From the NCBI RefSeq assembly GCF_009600605.1, contig NZ_VWNA01000001.1, positions 1,770,001-1,834,000 of the forward strand: 64,000 nt of DNA, read 5' to 3'. A program made the position numbers and the translations under genes. Below, in pieces: positions 29,069 to 42,043 of the stretch; the first letter of the stretch is position 1, and each line of letters begins with the position of its first letter. This DNA comes from Segnochrobactrum spirostomi (GTDB lineage Bacteria > Pseudomonadota > Alphaproteobacteria > Rhizobiales > Segnochrobactraceae). A model generated the notes under the pieces. The model worked only from the letters and a program-made list of their open reading frames with translations. It did no database searches and was not told the origin of the DNA.

Positions 29069-29156
29069 TTGAAATAATCCCGCCTGCTCCCGATAGTGCG
29101 ACGAGCATCCGGGACGGCTGATCGGCCGGTCCCTCGACAAATCGGGACGAGGACAC

Positions 29157-29900
29157 GTGCGCGGCGGACGACGGGCGTTGGTGACGGGCGGCAGCCGTGG
29201 GATCGGCCGGGCCATCGCGGCGGCATTGATCGGGGCCGGCTACGAGGTCGTGATCCTCGCCCGCGACGGCGCGGCGGTCGACCGCGCGGTCGCCGACCGC
29301 GCCGCGAGCGCGGGCCGCGCCGTGGACGTGACCGACAGCGCGGCGCTTGCCGCCGCGATCGCCGACACCGGCCCCTTCGATCTCCTCGTCAACAATGCCG
29401 GCGGCGCCCACACCGCGCCCTTCGCCAAGACCGATCTCGACACCTTCCGCCGCCTCTATTCCCTCAACGTCGAGAGCGCGGTGGCGGCGAGCCAGGCCTG
29501 CCTGCCGGCGATGATCGCGGCGAAGCGCGGCCGCATCGTCAACATCGCCTCGACCGCCGGCCTCAAGGGCTTCGGCTATGTGAGCGCCTACGTGGCGGCG
29601 AAGCATGCCCTCGTCGGCCTCACCCGCGCCGTCGCCCTCGAACTCGCCAAGACGGGCGTGACCGTGAACGCCGTCTGCCCGGGCTACACCGACACCGATT
29701 TGGTCGCCGAGGGGGTGCGCACCATCGTCGCCAAGACCGGCCGCAGCGAAGACGACGCGCGCGCCCATTTCACCGCCTCGAACCCGATGGGCCGCCTGAT
29801 CGCGCCCGAGGAGGTCGCCGACGCGGTGCTTTGGCTCGCGGGCGACGGCGCGGCGGCGGTGACCGGGCAGGCGATCGTCGTGGCGGGAGGAGAATTATGA
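29157..29900 (+). CDS. Short-chain dehydrogenase/reductase of the aromatic CoA cluster
   Basis: 247 residues from GTG 29157. Rossmann motif VTGGSRGIG, cofactor-site LLVNNAGG, catalytic IASTAG (Ser) and SAYVAAKHA (Tyr, Lys), and VCPGYTDTD are all intact. In aminobenzoyl-CoA type clusters an SDR is proposed to act as the 3-hydroxyacyl-CoA dehydrogenase for the ring-derived intermediates. Its stop overlaps the marR start (ATGA). No strong ribosome-binding site precedes the GTG. Confidence 0.88.
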   Translation: MRGGRRALVTGGSRGIGRAIAAALIGAGYEVVILARDGAAVDRAVADRAASAGRAVDVTDSAALAAAIADTGPFDLLVNNAGGAHTAPFAKTDLDTFRRLYSLNVESAVAASQACLPAMIAAKRGRIVNIASTAGLKGFGYVSAYVAAKHALVGLTRAVALELAKTGVTVNAVCPGYTDTDLVAEGVRTIVAKTGRSEDDARAHFTASNPMGRLIAPEEVADAVLWLAGDGAAAVTGQAIVVAGGEL

Positions 29901-30423
29901 CCGAGGCCGCCGAGCCGCTGTTCCCAGACTGGATCGACGCCGAGACCAAGGTCGCCGAGGCGCCGCACGATCACCGCGCCGAGTTGCGGCTGTGGCTCAG
30001 GCTGCTGACCTGCTCCAACCTGATCGAAGGCGAGGTGCGCCGGCGGCTGCGCGAGGAGTTCGACTTCACGCTGCCCCGCTTCGACCTGCTCGCCCAGCTC
30101 GACAAGGCCGAGGACGGGCTCGTCCTCGGCGAGGTCTCGAAGCGGCTGATGGTCTCGGCCGGCAACGTCACCGCCCTCGTCGAGCGGCTACTCGAGAGCG
30201 GCCACATCACCCGCACCCCCTCGCCCACCGACCGCCGGGTCCAGATCATCCGGATGACGCCGGAGGGGCGGACGGTGTTCGCCACGATGGCCGAGCAGCA
30301 CGGCGACTGGATCGGCCGGCTGTTCGAAGGGCTCGCCCACGACGAGATCGAGACGCTGATGGTCCTCCTCGCCAAGCTCAAGGCCTCCGTTCAGACCGCC
30401 ATTCGCCCGGGGTCGAGCCGTGA
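29897..30423 (+). CDS. MarR-family regulator (apparent frameshift at the 3' end)
   Basis: Winged-helix MarR regulator. Readable residues about 30-165 show [37 protein letters not shown] (recognition helix) and a [13 protein letters not shown] wing. The frame then runs on through the whole next gene without a stop. If one G is added to the GGGG run at about 30411, the end becomes TAIRPGVEP-stop at 30423, giving 175 residues and a GTGA overlap with the next start. Related regulators of hydroxycinnamate and benzoyl-CoA pathways sense CoA thioesters; that would suit this cluster. Confidence 0.82.
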
Positions 30424-31253
30424 TCGCCGCCCGCGTCGTCGCCGGCCCGCTCGCCGCCTATGCGGCCGAGCACGTGCTCTTCTCGGTCCAGGACGGCATC
30501 GCCTCGATCGTCCTCAACCGGCCGGAGCGGAAGAACCCGCTCACCTTCGAATCCTATGCCGAGCTCGTCGCGATCTTCCGGGCCGCCCGCACCGACGAGG
30601 ACGTCAAGGCGTTCGTCGTGTCGGGGGCCGGCGGCAACTTCTCGTCCGGCGGCGACGTGTTCGAGATCATCGGCCCCTTGATCGCGATGGGCGCCAAGGA
30701 TCTCCTGCGCTTCACCGAGATGACCGGCGATCTCGTCAAGGCGATGCGGGCCTGCCCGCAGCCGATCGTCGCCGCGGTGGACGGCGTCTGCGCCGGCGCC
30801 GGCGCGATCCTCGCCATGGCCTCGGATCTGCGCATCGGCACAGAGGGCGCCAAGGTCGCCTTCCTGTTCAACCGGGTCGGTCTCGCCGGCTGCGACATGG
30901 GCGCCTGCGCCCTGCTGCCCCGCATCGTCGGCCAGGGCCGGGCCTCGGAGCTTCTCTTCACCGGCCGCGCCATGTCGGGCGCCGAGGGCGAGCGCTGGGG
31001 CTTCTTCAACCGCCTCGCCGAACCGCAAGCCCTCCTCGACGAGGCGCGGACGACGGCCCGGCGCATCGCCGACGGCCCGACCTTCGCCAACGGCATGACG
31101 AAGAAGATGTTGCAGATGGAATGGGCGATGGGCGTCGACGACGCCATCGAGGCCGAAGCCATCGCCCAGGCTTTGTGCATGAAGACCGAGGATTTCGCCC
31201 GCGCCTATCACGCCTTCGCGGCGAAGGAGAAGCCGGTCTTCCAGGGCGATTGA
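30420..31253 (+). CDS. Enoyl-CoA hydratase/isomerase family protein
   Basis: 277 residues. Crotonase fold with oxyanion-hole segments [15 protein letters not shown] and [20 protein letters not shown], and the second active-site region [18 protein letters not shown]. In aminobenzoate-type clusters this protein handles the ring-derived CoA ester after dearomatisation. Start is GTG 30420, overlapping the restored marR stop by 4 nt. An alternative start within the first 15 residues is possible. Confidence 0.88.
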   Translation: MIAARVVAGPLAAYAAEHVLFSVQDGIASIVLNRPERKNPLTFESYAELVAIFRAARTDEDVKAFVVSGAGGNFSSGGDVFEIIGPLIAMGAKDLLRFTEMTGDLVKAMRACPQPIVAAVDGVCAGAGAILAMASDLRIGTEGAKVAFLFNRVGLAGCDMGACALLPRIVGQGRASELLFTGRAMSGAEGERWGFFNRLAEPQALLDEARTTARRIADGPTFANGMTKKMLQMEWAMGVDDAIEAEAIAQALCMKTEDFARAYHAFAAKEKPVFQGD

Positions 31254-31318
31254 GCCCCCAACGAGACGCCGCCGACCGCACGGCGGCCCCCACCCGGAAA
31301 CGCCACGGGGACATCCCC

Positions 31319-32488
31319 ATGCCCGATACGAGCTTTCTCGCCTGGCCGTTCTTCGAGGCCGAACACCGCGCCCTTCGCGACGAGGTCGCGACCTTCGCGG
31401 CCGCGGAGGTCCCGGGCCTCGTCGATCACCACGACGTCGACGGCACTTGCCGCCGCCTCGTCCGCGCGCTGGGCGCAGCCGGTCTCCTCCGGCTCTCGGT
31501 GCCGGCGCCCTATGGCGGCGCCCACGAGCGGCTCGACGTGCGCTCGCTCTGCGTCGCCCGCGAAACGCTCGCCGCGGCCGACGGCCTCGCCGATTTCGCC
31601 TTCGCCATGCAGGGCTTGGGCTCCGGGCCGATCTCGCTGTTCGGCCGCGAGGACCAGAAGGCGCAGGTTCTGCCGGCCGTCGCCCGCGGCGAGGCGATCG
31701 CCGCCTTCGCCCTCTCGGAACCGGAGGCGGGTTCCGACGTCGCGGCGCTCGCCTGCACCGCGACGCCCGACGGCGACGGCTTCGTGCGGCTCGACGGCGA
31801 GAAGACCTGGATCTCGAACGGCGGCATCGCCGATTTCTACGTCGTGTTCTGCCGCACCGGCGAGGCGCCCGGCGCCCGCGGCCTCTCGGCCTTCCTCGTC
31901 CCCGCCGACACGCCGGGCCTCACGATCGCCGAGCGGATCGAGACGATCGCGCCCCATCCGCTCGCCCGCCTCGCCTTCGAGAACTGCCGGGTGCCACTCG
32001 AAAACCGCATCGGCGGTCCAGGCGAAGGCTTCAAGGTGGCGATGGCGACCCTCGACGTGTTCCGCTCGACCGTCGGGGCCGCGGCCCTCGGCTTCGCCCG
32101 CGCGGCGCTCGACGCAACCCTCGCGCGCGTTTCCACCCGCAAGATGTTCGGCGGCGTCCTCGCCGATCTCCAGATGGTCCAGGGCACCCTCGCCGACATG
32201 GCGGTCGACGTCGATCTCGCCGCCCTCGCCGTCTACCGGGCTGCGTGGACCAAGGACCAGGGCGCGGCCCGCGTGACCCGCGAGGCCTCGCTCGCCAAGC
32301 TGGTCGCGACCGAGGCGGCCCAGCGCGTCGTCGATCATGCCGTGCAGCTCCACGGCGGGCTCGGCGTGAAGGCCGGCTCGAAGGTCGAGACGCTCTATCG
32401 AGAGGTGCGGGCGCTGCGCATCTACGAGGGCGCGAGCGACGTCCAGAAGGTCGTCATCGCCCGCCAGCTTCTCGCCGCCACGACCTGA
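31319..32488 (+). CDS. Acyl-CoA dehydrogenase
   Basis: 389 residues. FAD-dependent dehydrogenase: [18 protein letters not shown] and [19 protein letters not shown] are the FAD/substrate loops; the catalytic Glu is in [17 protein letters not shown] near the C-terminus. It introduces a double bond in an acyl-CoA and passes electrons to ETF. It follows the hydratase and precedes the fused hydratase/dehydrogenase, so a beta-oxidation-like sequence is encoded in order. Confidence 0.92.
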   Translation: MPDTSFLAWPFFEAEHRALRDEVATFAAAEVPGLVDHHDVDGTCRRLVRALGAAGLLRLSVPAPYGGAHERLDVRSLCVARETLAAADGLADFAFAMQGLGSGPISLFGREDQKAQVLPAVARGEAIAAFALSEPEAGSDVAALACTATPDGDGFVRLDGEKTWISNGGIADFYVVFCRTGEAPGARGLSAFLVPADTPGLTIAERIETIAPHPLARLAFENCRVPLENRIGGPGEGFKVAMATLDVFRSTVGAAALGFARAALDATLARVSTRKMFGGVLADLQMVQGTLADMAVDVDLAALAVYRAAWTKDQGAARVTREASLAKLVATEAAQRVVDHAVQLHGGLGVKAGSKVETLYREVRALRIYEGASDVQKVVIARQLLAATT

Positions 32489-32538
32489 TCGATCTGCACC
32501 CGAGCCGAACAGACCGCATCCCGCCAGAGAGGCCCGAG

Positions 32539-34608
32539 ATGAGCGCCCCCGTCGTCCGCACTGAGCACCACGGATCGATCGCGGTGATCGTCATCGACAA
32601 TCCGCCGATCAACGCGAGCTCCCATGCGGTGCGGGCGGGTCTCCTCGACGCCGTCGTCGCCGCCGAGCACGATCCGGACATCGCCGGCATCGTGATCGCT
32701 TGCGCCGGCAAGACCTTCGTCGCCGGGGCCGACATCTCGGAGTTCGACCGGCCGCCGCAGGCTCCTCTGTTGCGCGAGGTGGTGAACCGCATCGAGGCCT
32801 CGACCATGCCGGTGATCGCGGCCCTGCACGGCACCACGCTCGGCGGCGGCTTCGAGCTCGCCCTCGGCTGCCATTATCGGGTGATCGACGCCAAGGGCGT
32901 GGTCGGCCTGCCGGAGACGACGCTCGGCCTCGTTCCCGGTGCCGGCGGCACCCAGCGCCTGCCGCGCCTCGCGGGCGATGCCGCCGCGCTCGATCTGATC
33001 CCGACCGGCCGCCGGGTGGCCGCGGCCGAAGCCCTCACGCTTGGGCTCGTCGATGCCGTCGCAGACGGCGATCTCCTGCGCTTCGCGATCGATTATCTCG
33101 CCGCACGGCTGGAAGACCCGCTGCCCCGCGCTTCGGACATCGCGCTGCCGCCGATCGATCCCACCGTGTTCGCGGCCGCGCGCGCGTCCGTCGCCCGCCG
33201 CTTCCCCGGCCAGATCGCGCCGTTGAAGGCGATCGAGGCGATCGAGGCGGCTCATGGGCCGTTCGCCGCGGGCGCCGCCTTCGAGGCCGACACCTTCGCG
33301 GCCCTGCGCGCGAGCCCTCAGGCCCGGGCGCTGCGTCACGTCTTCTTTGCGGAGCGGACGGCGGCCAAGATCCCGGAACTCGGCCGAGCCGAGCCGCACC
33401 CGCTAGACCATCTCGGGGTCGTCGGCGGCGGCACCATGGGCGCGGGCATCGCCGTCGCGGCCCTTCTCGCCGGGCTTCCCGTCGTGCTCGCCGAGCGCGA
33501 CGAGGCGGCAGCGAACGCCGCCCGCGACCGCGTGGCGGGCCTGCTCGCCGAGAGCGTCAGCCGCGGCAAGCTCAGCGCCGAGGCGCGCGACCGTCTTCTC
33601 GCCGAGCGCTTCACCGCGGCGGCCGAATATGCCGCCCTCGGCGCGGTCGACCTCGTCATCGAGGCCGCGTTCGAAGACCTCGCGGTGAAGCGCGAGATCT
33701 TCGCCGCGCTCGACCGCACCGTGAAGCCGGGTGCCGTCCTCGCCACCAACACGTCCTATCTCGACGTCGGCGCCATCGCGGCCGCGACGACACGGCCCGC
33801 AGACGTCATCGGGCTCCACTTCTTCTCGCCCGCCCACGTGATGAAGCTCCTCGAGATCGTGGTGCCGGCGGGCGCCGCGCCGGCTGCGGTCGCGACGGGG
33901 TTCGCCCTCGCGAAGCGTTTGGGCAAGATCGCGGTGCGGGCCGGCGTCTGCGACGGCTTCATCGGCAACCGCATCTTTTCCGCCTATCGCCGGGTCTGCG
34001 AGGCGATCGCCGAGGACGGGGCGCACCCCGCCGACATCGACGCGGCCCTCAAGGCCTACGGCTATCCGATGGGGCCGTTCGAGGTGCAGGACCTCGCCGG
34101 GCTCGACATCGGCTATGCGATGCGCCGTCGCCGCGACGCCATCCGCGACCCGCGCGAGCGCTATGTCAGCCTCGCCGACCGCCTGTTCGAAGCCGGCCGT
34201 CTCGGCCGCAAGTCCGGCCGCGGCTTCTATCTCTACGAAAGCGGCAAGGCGGTGCGCGACGCCTCCCTCGACGACATCCTCGCCGAGGAGCGGGCCGCGA
34301 AGGGCATCGCGGCGCGGACGTTCACGCCCGAGACGATCGCCCGGCGCGCTCTCCTCGCCATGGTCAACGAAGGCGCCAAGATCCTCGAAGAGGGCATCGC
34401 CCTGCGGGCGAGCGACATCGACGTCGTCATGATCGCCGGCTACGGTTTTCCACGCTGGCTCGGCGGGCCGATGTTCGCAGCGGACGACGAAGGGCTCGCC
34501 GCGATTGCCGCCGAGATCGATGCCCTCGCGACCGAAGATGAATTCCTCTGGCAGCCGGCGGCGCTGCTCACCGCCCGCGCGGCGGAGGGCGGCGGCTTCG
34601 CCGGCTGA
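32539..34608 (+). CDS. Fused enoyl-CoA hydratase / 3-hydroxyacyl-CoA dehydrogenase
   Basis: 689 residues, FadB/FadJ-like. The crotonase domain (about 1-190) has [22 protein letters not shown] and [17 protein letters not shown]. The NAD-binding dehydrogenase (about 290-480) starts [20 protein letters not shown] and holds [19 protein letters not shown]; two C-terminal helical domains follow. An AGAGG site precedes the ATG at 32539. It should carry the last beta-oxidation steps of the aromatic cluster; general fatty-acid oxidation is also possible. Confidence 0.92.
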   Translation: MSAPVVRTEHHGSIAVIVIDNPPINASSHAVRAGLLDAVVAAEHDPDIAGIVIACAGKTFVAGADISEFDRPPQAPLLREVVNRIEASTMPVIAALHGTTLGGGFELALGCHYRVIDAKGVVGLPETTLGLVPGAGGTQRLPRLAGDAAALDLIPTGRRVAAAEALTLGLVDAVADGDLLRFAIDYLAARLEDPLPRASDIALPPIDPTVFAAARASVARRFPGQIAPLKAIEAIEAAHGPFAAGAAFEADTFAALRASPQARALRHVFFAERTAAKIPELGRAEPHPLDHLGVVGGGTMGAGIAVAALLAGLPVVLAERDEAAANAARDRVAGLLAESVSRGKLSAEARDRLLAERFTAAAEYAALGAVDLVIEAAFEDLAVKREIFAALDRTVKPGAVLATNTSYLDVGAIAAATTRPADVIGLHFFSPAHVMKLLEIVVPAGAAPAAVATGFALAKRLGKIAVRAGVCDGFIGNRIFSAYRRVCEAIAEDGAHPADIDAALKAYGYPMGPFEVQDLAGLDIGYAMRRRRDAIRDPRERYVSLADRLFEAGRLGRKSGRGFYLYESGKAVRDASLDDILAEERAAKGIAARTFTPETIARRALLAMVNEGAKILEEGIALRASDIDVVMIAGYGFPRWLGGPMFAADDEGLAAIAAEIDALATEDEFLWQPAALLTARAAEGGGFAG

Positions 34609-34701
34609 CCGCCGCCGCCGCGCAAACCGAGGCGGGACATCGATCGACCGTGGGCTTAGACTGGCGGGGCCATCTTCCGCCTTTCGAACCCCGGGCGATC
34701 C

Positions 34702-35046
34702 ATGAAGAATCTCGTCACCGCCTATGCCTTCCTCGCCGTCGCGATCGTCTGCGAGGTGGCGGGTACGACCTTCCTGCAAAAATCCGAGCAGTTCACCCGG
34801 GCCGGCCCGACGGCGGCGATGGCCTGCCTCTACGCAGCCTCGTTCTATTGCCTGACGCTCGCGCTGCGCACGCTGCCCCTCGGCATCGCCTATGCGATCT
34901 GGGGCGGCGTCGGCATCGTGCTCACCGCCCTGATCGGTGTCGTGGTGTTCCGCCAGAGCCTCGATTGGCCGGCGATCATCGGGATCGGCACCATCATCCT
35001 CGGCGTCGTCATCGTGAACGCCTTTTCCCGCTCGCTCACCCACTGA
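34702..35046 (+). CDS. Small multidrug resistance (SMR) transporter, EmrE/QacE type
   Basis: 114 residues with four hydrophobic helices. The essential membrane Glu is in IVCEVAGTTFLQKS (residue 18), and GIAYAIWGGVGIVLTA carries the conserved Trp region. SMR proteins work as dimers and exchange protons for cationic compounds such as quaternary ammonium or guanidinium. Its place inside the aromatic cluster suggests efflux of a toxic intermediate or simply an insertion. It has its own weak upstream gap of 93 bp. Confidence 0.93.
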   Translation: MKNLVTAYAFLAVAIVCEVAGTTFLQKSEQFTRAGPTAAMACLYAASFYCLTLALRTLPLGIAYAIWGGVGIVLTALIGVVVFRQSLDWPAIIGIGTIILGVVIVNAFSRSLTH

Positions 35047-35052
35047 ACGAAA

Positions 35053-35080
35053 AAGGCGCCGCGGGGGATCGCGGCGCCTT
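35053..35080. terminator. Bidirectional terminator between SMR and chemoreceptor genes
   Basis: AAGGCGCCGC and its exact complement GCGGCGCCTT enclose an 8-nt loop, between two convergent stops. A-rich sequence (AACGAAAAA) lies on the left and T-rich on the right, so it can serve both directions. Confidence 0.8.
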
Positions 35081-35112
35081 CGCAGTTTCGATATCGGACC
35101 GTCCGGCGCGGC

Positions 35113-36813
35113 CTACGCGGCCGCCTTCAGCTCCTCGACGAACGTCTCGACGACGCGGCTGAGGTCCGCCGCCTGGCCAGAGAGATCCTGCGACAGCGAC
35201 AGGAGCTGCGCCGCGGCCGACCCGGTCGCATCCGCCGCCCGGCCGACGCCGCCGATGTTCTCGGTGACGCGGTTGGTGCCGTCGGCCGCCTGCTGGCAAT
35301 TGTGGGCGATCTCGCCCGTCGCCGAGCCCTGCTCTTCGACGGCGCTCGCGATCGTGGTCGACGTACTCTTGATGTTCGAGACGACGCGGACGATCTCGCC
35401 CATCGAAGTGACGGTGCCCTGGGTGGTCTGCTGAATCTCGCCGACCTTGGTCGAGATTTCGCTCGTCGCCTTGGCGGTCTGGGCCGCGAGTTCCTTGACC
35501 TCCGAGGCGACGACGGCGAAGCCACGGCCCGCCTCGCCGGCGCGCGCCGCCTCGATGGTGGCGTTGAGCGCGAGCAGGTTGGTCTGGTCCGCGATGCCCT
35601 TGATCAGGTTGATGACGTCGCCGATCGCGGTCGCCGCCGACGAGAGCTCCTCGATCCGCGCGTTGGAGGCCTCGACCTCCTTGAACGCCACATCTGCGAC
35701 GTCGGCCGATTGAGTGACCTGGCTGGTGATCTCGCGGATCGAGACCGCGAGCTCTTCCGCCGAGGCGGCGACCGTCTGCACGTTGGTCGCCGCCTCCTCG
35801 GCGGCAGAGGCGACGGCCTGGGCTTGGAACGCGGTCTCCTCCGCGGTGGCGGACAGGTTGCGTGCGGCCACGGCCACCTCGTTGGAGGCCCCGGTGAAGC
35901 GCGCCGCGAGATCCTGCACCTGCGCGACGAACGTCTTCGCGAGCGATTCGCGGCGCTCCATCATCACCCGCTCGTCGGCGGCGCGCTCCGCCCTCTCGCG
36001 GCGCGCGGCTTCGGCTTCGCCGAGCTGGTTGCGCAGAACGGCGAGCGCCTTGGCGATCGCACCGACTTCGTCGCGGCGCTGGGTGCCGGTGACCTCGCGG
36101 CTGAGATCGCCGTCGCCCATCGCGCCCATCACGCCGATCATGCTGCGGATCGGCTTCACAACGAACGCGCGGACGAGGAAGACGGCGATAATCGTGATGA
36201 TGAGCGTCGCGCCGAGGATGCCGCCGAGGGTGAAGGCGATGGTCACCCGGGCCTGAGCGCTCCCGGCTGCGCTGTCGCGCTCGGCGTCGCCGCGGATCAG
36301 ATCGTTGAGCACGATCATCTTCTGGATGACCCCGCGGATCGCCGGCTCGCACTGCTTCATCATCAGCCGCGAGGCCTTGGCGTTGCTGACCATCGTCGGC
36401 GGCTGATTGGCGATCCGGACGACTTCGGCGCAGGTATCGTCGAGTGCCTTATGGAAGTCGGCCTTGAGTGCCAGGATACCCTTGCCATAAGCCGGCACGG
36501 CGCTCGCAGCGTCATCCATGTTCGTATCGAAGCCCTTCACGGCGTTCGCCTGGGCTGCCACGGCATCCTTCTTGTCATCGTCGGAGAAGGCCGCGATGTT
36601 GCTGTAGATCGCGCCCGCCATGTCGGATGTGAATCGCCCGGCACGGGAAAGCTGGACCGATGCCTTCGAAGGCCCGTCGATAATGCGCGAATACATTCCG
36701 TCGAGCGCCAGCATGTTGTTCGCGGCGTAGATGGCGCCGGCGGCGCTGACGAGGCCGAGCAGGATCAGCAGGCTCGCCACCTTCCAGATAATGGAAGCAT
36801 TCTTGAAGGACAT
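35113..36813 (-). CDS. Methyl-accepting chemotaxis protein
   Basis: 566 residues from ATG 36813, preceded by GGAGAC. TM1 is about residues 9-31 and TM2 about 195-218, enclosing a roughly 160-residue helical periplasmic sensor with two Cys (DDTCAEV, MKQCEPA). A HAMP segment ([12 protein letters not shown]..) and the MA signalling domain follow; the hairpin tip [21 protein letters not shown] is canonical. It relays ligand binding to CheA. It lies between two parts of the aromatic cluster, so an aromatic attractant is plausible but untested. Confidence 0.93.
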   Translation of the reverse strand: MSFKNASIIWKVASLLILLGLVSAAGAIYAANNMLALDGMYSRIIDGPSKASVQLSRAGRFTSDMAGAIYSNIAAFSDDDKKDAVAAQANAVKGFDTNMDDAASAVPAYGKGILALKADFHKALDDTCAEVVRIANQPPTMVSNAKASRLMMKQCEPAIRGVIQKMIVLNDLIRGDAERDSAAGSAQARVTIAFTLGGILGATLIITIIAVFLVRAFVVKPIRSMIGVMGAMGDGDLSREVTGTQRRDEVGAIAKALAVLRNQLGEAEAARRERAERAADERVMMERRESLAKTFVAQVQDLAARFTGASNEVAVAARNLSATAEETAFQAQAVASAAEEAATNVQTVAASAEELAVSIREITSQVTQSADVADVAFKEVEASNARIEELSSAATAIGDVINLIKGIADQTNLLALNATIEAARAGEAGRGFAVVASEVKELAAQTAKATSEISTKVGEIQQTTQGTVTSMGEIVRVVSNIKSTSTTIASAVEEQGSATGEIAHNCQQAADGTNRVTENIGGVGRAADATGSAAAQLLSLSQDLSGQAADLSRVVETFVEELKAAA

Positions 36814-37053
36814 GGTCTCCGTCTCCACAACGTGCCGGCCGCGCAGGGGGAGATTCCCCCTGCACCAACCGGCCCGGACATGGGCGGACCCTTTGCGCGG
36901 AAGCTTGTGTGAAACTTGCGTAAAGCTTGCCGCGGAGCGTTTCCCGGAGGACGAGCGCGTGGCCACGCGGAATGGCGCCGCAACGCAACACAACGGCGCG
37001 AGGTCGGCCGTTTCAACCGTCTGGATAGGATCTGGAATCGCGAAGCACGGCGC

Positions 37054-37539
37054 TCACTCGAGCGGCAGCACCGCCGTCGCTTCGATCTCGATCTTGGCCG
37101 CGGGCTCGACCAGCCGGACCACCTGGACCGCGGCCATCGCCGGGAAAATGCGGCCGAAGACGTCGCGATAGGCGGCCCCGAGGCCGCGCGGATCGGCGAG
37201 ATATTCGTCGATGTCGGTGACGTACCAGGTGAGGCGGACGAGGTGCTCAGGCCCGGCGCCCGCTTCCGCGAGAATCGCCCGGATGTTCTCGAAGGCCTGA
37301 CGGGCCTGATCGACGAAGGCGGGCGGAAACCGGCCGGCTTCGTCCCATCCGACGACGCCGCCGGTGACCACGAACCGCCCCTCGGCGGCGATGCCGTTCG
37401 AATAGCCCTTCGGCCGCGGCCAGCCGGGCGGCTGGAGAACTTGATGGGGGCTGCCCGCGGCGACGCCGGGGGCCGTGTCGCGGTGGCCGTTCAGGGCCGC
37501 GCCGGCCGTCTGCGGCGTGTCGCTCTTGCTCAGCTCCAT
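37054..37539 (-). CDS. RidA/YjgF-family protein
   Basis: 161 residues from ATG 37539, which follows AGAGG; an upstream ATG at 37569 overlaps the hydroxylase stop (ATGA) and could be used instead. The Rid fold is clear (PPGWPRPKGYSNGI, VTGGVVGWDEAG, IFPAMAAVQVVRLVEPAAKIEIEATAVL in parts). The keto-acid-binding Arg of archetypal RidA (ARSxV context) is replaced by Met (PAMAAV), so it belongs to another Rid subgroup. Rid proteins hydrolyse enamines/imines. Following the hydroxylase gene directly, it may act on an amino-containing intermediate of this pathway. Confidence 0.85.
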   Translation of the reverse strand: MELSKSDTPQTAGAALNGHRDTAPGVAAGSPHQVLQPPGWPRPKGYSNGIAAEGRFVVTGGVVGWDEAGRFPPAFVDQARQAFENIRAILAEAGAGPEHLVRLTWYVTDIDEYLADPRGLGAAYRDVFGRIFPAMAAVQVVRLVEPAAKIEIEATAVLPLE

Positions 37540-37565
37540 CTCGGTGCGTTCCTCTCGCTTCGCGT

Positions 37566-39944
<2,379 letters not shown>

Positions 39945-40263
39945 CGCTCCGGCTCCCTCTCGCGCAGTGGCTGTCTCGATGTTAAAATTTTAGCTCTAAA
40001 TATTTTATATGTAAAGTATATCAGAGCGCCGTGTGCGCCCCCGCCGGCGCCGGCGCCCTCTCGCTGCGGCCACCCCGCGGTCCTCGCGCAAAGGTGTTGA
40101 TTCACCGCAATGTCCCGTTCCCGCTCCGCGCTAGGCTCCGGATCAATCCGGGCAGGCCCCGACGACGCCGCGGTCCTCGCGGTGCACCGGCCGCCCGGTC
40201 CGGCCGGTGCGAGAGCGATCCCGCATCATCCGCGCCGAGACATCCGACCGAGGAGGAAGAACC
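39945..40263. promoter_or_regulatory. Divergent control region between the hydroxylase and CBS genes
   Basis: 319 bp without a gene. The half nearest the hydroxylase (39978-40022) is very AT-rich, with a palindrome TAAAATTTTA (39983-39992) and, on the minus strand, TACTTTACATAT (40007-40018). This 12-mer also occurs upstream of the cobalamin riboswitch (45946-45957), pointing the same way relative to its gene. This is probably the hydroxylase promoter/operator. On the plus side only the GAGGAGGAAG ribosome-binding site of the CBS gene is evident. Confidence 0.5.
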
Positions 40264-40956
40264 ATGCGGGTCGAGACACTCATGACGACGCCGGTGCTCG
40301 GGATCCTGCCGAGCGCCTCCATCGGCGAAGCGATCCGGACCATGCTGTCGCGGCGGATCAGCGGCCTGCCGGTGATCGACGAATCCGGCGCCCTCGTCGG
40401 CATCGTCAGCGAGGGCGATCTCATCCTGCGCGGCGAATTCGGCACCGAGAGCAACGCCAGTTGGTGGACGCAGCTTCTCAAGGGCTCCGGTCAGCTCGCC
40501 TCCGAATATGTCCGCGCCTACGGCCGCCGTGTCTCCGACGTGATGACGACGGACGTCCAGACCATCCCGCCGGGCGCCCCGATCGCCGAGGCGGTCAAGC
40601 TGATGCAGCAGCACCGCATCAAGCGGCTGCCGGTCGTCGAAGGCGGCCGGGTAATCGGCATCCTGTCGCGGGCCGACCTGCTCGCGGAGCTCGACCGGCT
40701 GATCACGACGCCGCAGCCGACGCCCGACGACAACGCCCTCAAGGCGGCGATCGAAAAGAGCCTCGCCACCCGTCCGTGGGGCGGCCTGATCGACGTGCAG
40801 GTCAAAGCCGGCGAGGTCCATCTCACCGGCACCATCTTCGACGACCGGGAGCGGCGGGCGGCGATCGTGCTCGCCGAGAACGCGCCGGGCGTGAAGAAGG
40901 TGGTGGACGATCTCGTCTGGATGGAGCCGATCTCGGGCACCGTGCTCGCCCCCTGA
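40264..40956 (+). CDS. CBS-domain pair plus BON-domain protein
   Basis: 230 residues. Two CBS motifs (about 1-60 and 95-155; SGLPVIDESGALVGIVSEGDL and KRLPVVEGGRVIGILSRADLL, shown in part) bind adenosine nucleotides. A BON domain (about 165-225; VQVKAGEVHLTGTI, LAENAPGVKKVVDDLV) suggests membrane or phospholipid contact. It has no signal peptide. Such CBS-CBS-BON proteins are common in Alphaproteobacteria with stress or energy-sensing roles proposed; no partner is apparent here. Confidence 0.88.
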   Translation: MRVETLMTTPVLGILPSASIGEAIRTMLSRRISGLPVIDESGALVGIVSEGDLILRGEFGTESNASWWTQLLKGSGQLASEYVRAYGRRVSDVMTTDVQTIPPGAPIAEAVKLMQQHRIKRLPVVEGGRVIGILSRADLLAELDRLITTPQPTPDDNALKAAIEKSLATRPWGGLIDVQVKAGEVHLTGTIFDDRERRAAIVLAENAPGVKKVVDDLVWMEPISGTVLAP

Positions 40957-41043
40957 GGCGGATTTCGCTCCTAGACCGACGGCGACGACGGCACGGCGCG
41001 GGCCCACCGCGCCGTGTCCCGGACAGACGATGAGGCTCGCGCC

Positions 41044-42036
41044 ATGCATGCGATGGTCCTGCGCAAGGTCGGCACGCCGCTCGTCGGTGAGGACCGGCGC
41101 GATCTCGTCGCCGGCCCCGGTGAATTGCGGATCCGGGTCGAAGCCTGCGCGGTGTGCCGGACCGACCTCCACGTCGTCGACGGCGATCTGCCGAACGTCC
41201 CCGTCCCCATCGTGCCGGGGCACGAGATCGTCGGCCGCGTCCTCGATGTCGGCCCGGGCGCCGACCGCGCGCTCCTCGGCCGCCGCGTCGGCGTGCCCTG
41301 GCTGGGCCATACCTGCGGCACCTGCCCCTATTGCGCGTCGGGGGCGGAGAACCTCTGCGACCGTCCCCTCTTCACCGGCTACACCCGCGACGGCGGCTTT
41401 GCGACCGAGGTCGTCGCCGATGCGGCCTTCGCCTTCCCGATGGACGGCTTCGCCGATCCCATCGCCGCTGCACCGCTGATGTGCGCAGGGCTGATCGGCT
41501 GGCGCTCGCTGAAGGCGGCCGGGCCCGCCGCCCGCCTCGGGCTCTACGGCTTCGGCGCCGCCGCCCACATCCTCGCCCAGGTCTGCCGCTGGCAGGGCCG
41601 CGAGGTCTACGCCTTCGCCCGTCCGGGCGACAAGCCCGCCCAAGACATGGCGATGGCGCTCGGCGCCCAATGGGCCGGCGGCTCGGACGAGAAGCCGCCG
41701 GTAGAGCTCGACGCGGCGATCCTATTCGCCCCTGTGGGCGCCCTGGTGCCGACCGCGCTCGCCGCCGTCCGCAAGGGCGGTCGCGTGGTGTGCGGCGGCA
41801 TCCACATGAGCGACATCCCGTCCTTTCCCTACAGCCTGCTCTGGGAGGAACGGCAGATCGTCTCGGTCGCCAACCTGACCCGGGCGGACGCCACCGAATT
41901 CCTCGCCCTCGCGCCCCTCGCCCGCATCGAGACGCGCACCCACCTCTATCCGCTCGCCGCCGCCAACCTCGCCCTCGACGATCTGCGCGCCGGCCGCTTC
42001 CAGGGCGCGGCGGTCTTGGTGCCCGACGCCGCCTGA
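41044..42036 (+). CDS. Zinc-dependent alcohol dehydrogenase (AdhA-like)
   Basis: 330 residues from ATG 41044; an in-frame ATG at 41014 is possible but less well placed. MDR family: catalytic zinc ligands in CRTDLHVVDG and GHEIVG, structural zinc loop CGTCPYCASGAENLC (four Cys), NAD(P)-binding region LGLYGFGAAAHIL. It oxidises alcohols or reduces aldehydes. No pathway is indicated by its neighbours. Confidence 0.9.
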   Translation: MHAMVLRKVGTPLVGEDRRDLVAGPGELRIRVEACAVCRTDLHVVDGDLPNVPVPIVPGHEIVGRVLDVGPGADRALLGRRVGVPWLGHTCGTCPYCASGAENLCDRPLFTGYTRDGGFATEVVADAAFAFPMDGFADPIAAAPLMCAGLIGWRSLKAAGPAARLGLYGFGAAAHILAQVCRWQGREVYAFARPGDKPAQDMAMALGAQWAGGSDEKPPVELDAAILFAPVGALVPTALAAVRKGGRVVCGGIHMSDIPSFPYSLLWEERQIVSVANLTRADATEFLALAPLARIETRTHLYPLAAANLALDDLRAGRFQGAAVLVPDAA

Positions 42037-42043
42037 GCGCGCT

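Noticed and set aside
29096-32488. A giant 1130-residue protein joining a MarR domain to an acyl-CoA dehydrogenase
   Set aside because: The middle part is out-of-frame translation of the hydratase gene, rich in Arg and without domain content. A one-base deletion at the end of the MarR gene explains it.
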